From positions 1 to 6,917 of the forward strand of contig JAHIYG010000065.1 of NCBI GenBank assembly GCA_018815265.1: 6,917 nucleotides of DNA, written 5' to 3'. Every line of letters starts with the position of its first letter. Position 1 is the stretch's first letter. The notes under the pieces were generated by a model. The model saw nothing but the letters and a program-made list of their open reading frames with translations. It did not search any database and was not told the origin of the DNA. This DNA is from Candidatus Altarchaeota archaeon. Its GTDB lineage: Archaea > Altiarchaeota > Altiarchaeia > IMC4 > SCGC-AAA252-I15. Both the position numbers and the translations under genes were made by a program. Positions 6,331-6,917 of the stretch are shown here, one piece after another.

Positions 6331-6917
6331 ATGTTCAAAGACAAAAGAGTTTCCATAGTCATCCCAACACTTAACGAAGAGGAGAATCTTGCTATTGTCT
6401 TAGATAGTTTGAATGAATACATAGACGAGATAATTATTGTGGACGGGCATTCACAGGATAAAACCGTCGAAATAGCTGGGAAAAAAGGCTGCAAGATACT
6501 TTACGACGACAAAGGAAAAGGCTCAGCCCTGATAAAGGGAATGAACGAAGCCAACGGTGACATAGTCATAATCATGGACGCCGACTGTTCACACATCCCG
6601 AACGAATTGATTTTTTTGATAGCAGGTATTGACGCAGGATATGACATATGCATGGGTTCACGTTTCATACAAGGGGGTGGCAGCGACGACATGAGTTTAA
6701 TAAGAAAAATAGGTAATGGTTTTTTTGTGTTTCTAGTAAACCTGTTTTGGAGCATGAACTATTCAGACTTATGCTATGGATATCGTTCATTCAGGAAAGA
6801 CATTATAAAATCACTTAAACTTACGGAAGTCGGGTTTGGAATAGAGACTGAGATATCTATTAAAGCTGCAAAAGGAGGGCTTAAAATCGTGGAAGTCCCC
6901 AGCTATGAGAAAAAAAG
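6331..6917 (+). CDS. Family 2 glycosyltransferase, dolichyl-phosphate sugar synthase (DPM1-like) type, N-terminal part (cut by right edge)
   Basis: 195 complete codons are visible, and the frame is still open at the window end. It has a GT-A fold with standard GT2 motifs in order: VSIVIPTLNEEENL (7-20), IIIVDGHSQDKT (34-45), GKGSALIKGMNEANGD (62-77), the DXD site MDADCSH (82-88; Asp83 and Asp85 for metal and sugar nucleotide), GSRF (109-112), DLCYGYRSFRK (146-156) and GLKIVEVPSYE (183-193). This set fits polyprenyl/dolichyl-phosphate mannose or glucose synthases, which load a sugar from a nucleotide donor onto a lipid phosphate in the cytoplasm. Such a lipid-linked sugar is the donor that GT-C enzymes like the one in this window use, so the two may work in one pathway (inference). 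Most DPM1-like catalytic domains are about 220-240 aa; the missing end would show whether C-terminal membrane helices follow. Transcribed divergently from the operon, with its own TATA-like element and SD. Confidence 0.93.
   Translation, partial: MFKDKRVSIVIPTLNEEENLAIVLDSLNEYIDEIIIVDGHSQDKTVEIAGKKGCKILYDDKGKGSALIKGMNEANGDIVIIMDADCSHIPNELIFLIAGIDAGYDICMGSRFIQGGGSDDMSLIRKIGNGFFVFLVNLFWSMNYSDLCYGYRSFRKDIIKSLKLTEVGFGIETEISIKAAKGGLKIVEVPSYEKK

Noticed and set aside
1..6917. tRNA or rRNA genes, CRISPR repeats, insertion sequences, attachment sites.
   Set aside because: Nearly all bases belong to six protein-coding genes; I saw no regularly spaced repeats, transposase motifs or tRNA-like folds in the short gaps.

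Overview
This 6.9 kb window looks archaeal, most plausibly euryarchaeal; that is an inference. The signs are AT-rich DNA, short intergenic gaps with TATA/box-A-like elements placed about 25 nt before the inferred transcript starts, ribosome binding sites of the GGAGG, GGTGA and GAGGT type, and a secreted beta-sandwich protein with one C-terminal membrane anchor and a lysine tail, a design common in archaea. No species can be assigned. Nearly every base is coding; the longest gap is 69 bp.

Layout from left to right: (1) the N-terminal 226 codons of a secreted, lipoprotein-like member of the sulfatase/alkaline phosphatase superfamily, minus strand, running off the left edge. (2) A 69 bp divergent gap with a TATA-like element usable in both directions. 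(3) A plus-strand surface protein of 270 aa with signal peptide, two beta-rich domains and a C-terminal anchor. (4) A tight minus-strand operon, transcribed right to left: B12-binding-type radical SAM protein (start 6286), NodU/CmcH-type carbamoyltransferase (start 4916) and a multi-spanning GT-C (GT39/PMT-like) glycosyltransferase (start 3235). The genes are separated by 11 bp and then overlap by 8 bp. (5) A 44 bp divergent gap and a plus-strand family 2 glycosyltransferase of the dolichyl-phosphate sugar synthase type, cut by the right edge.

Taken together the window reads as part of a surface-glycan or glycolipid locus. The GT2 enzyme could make polyprenyl-phosphate-linked sugar on the cytoplasmic face, the radical SAM protein and carbamoyltransferase could modify a sugar or lipid carrier, and the GT-C enzyme could use the lipid-linked donor on the outer face. 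The secreted sulfatase-like enzyme and the anchored surface protein would act outside the membrane. The family assignments are well supported by motifs; the joint pathway and its product are inferred. The most interesting points are the three-gene operon joining radical chemistry, carbamoylation and GT-C transfer, and the sulfatase homologue whose nucleophile position is Thr and whose first metal-ligand position is Glu.
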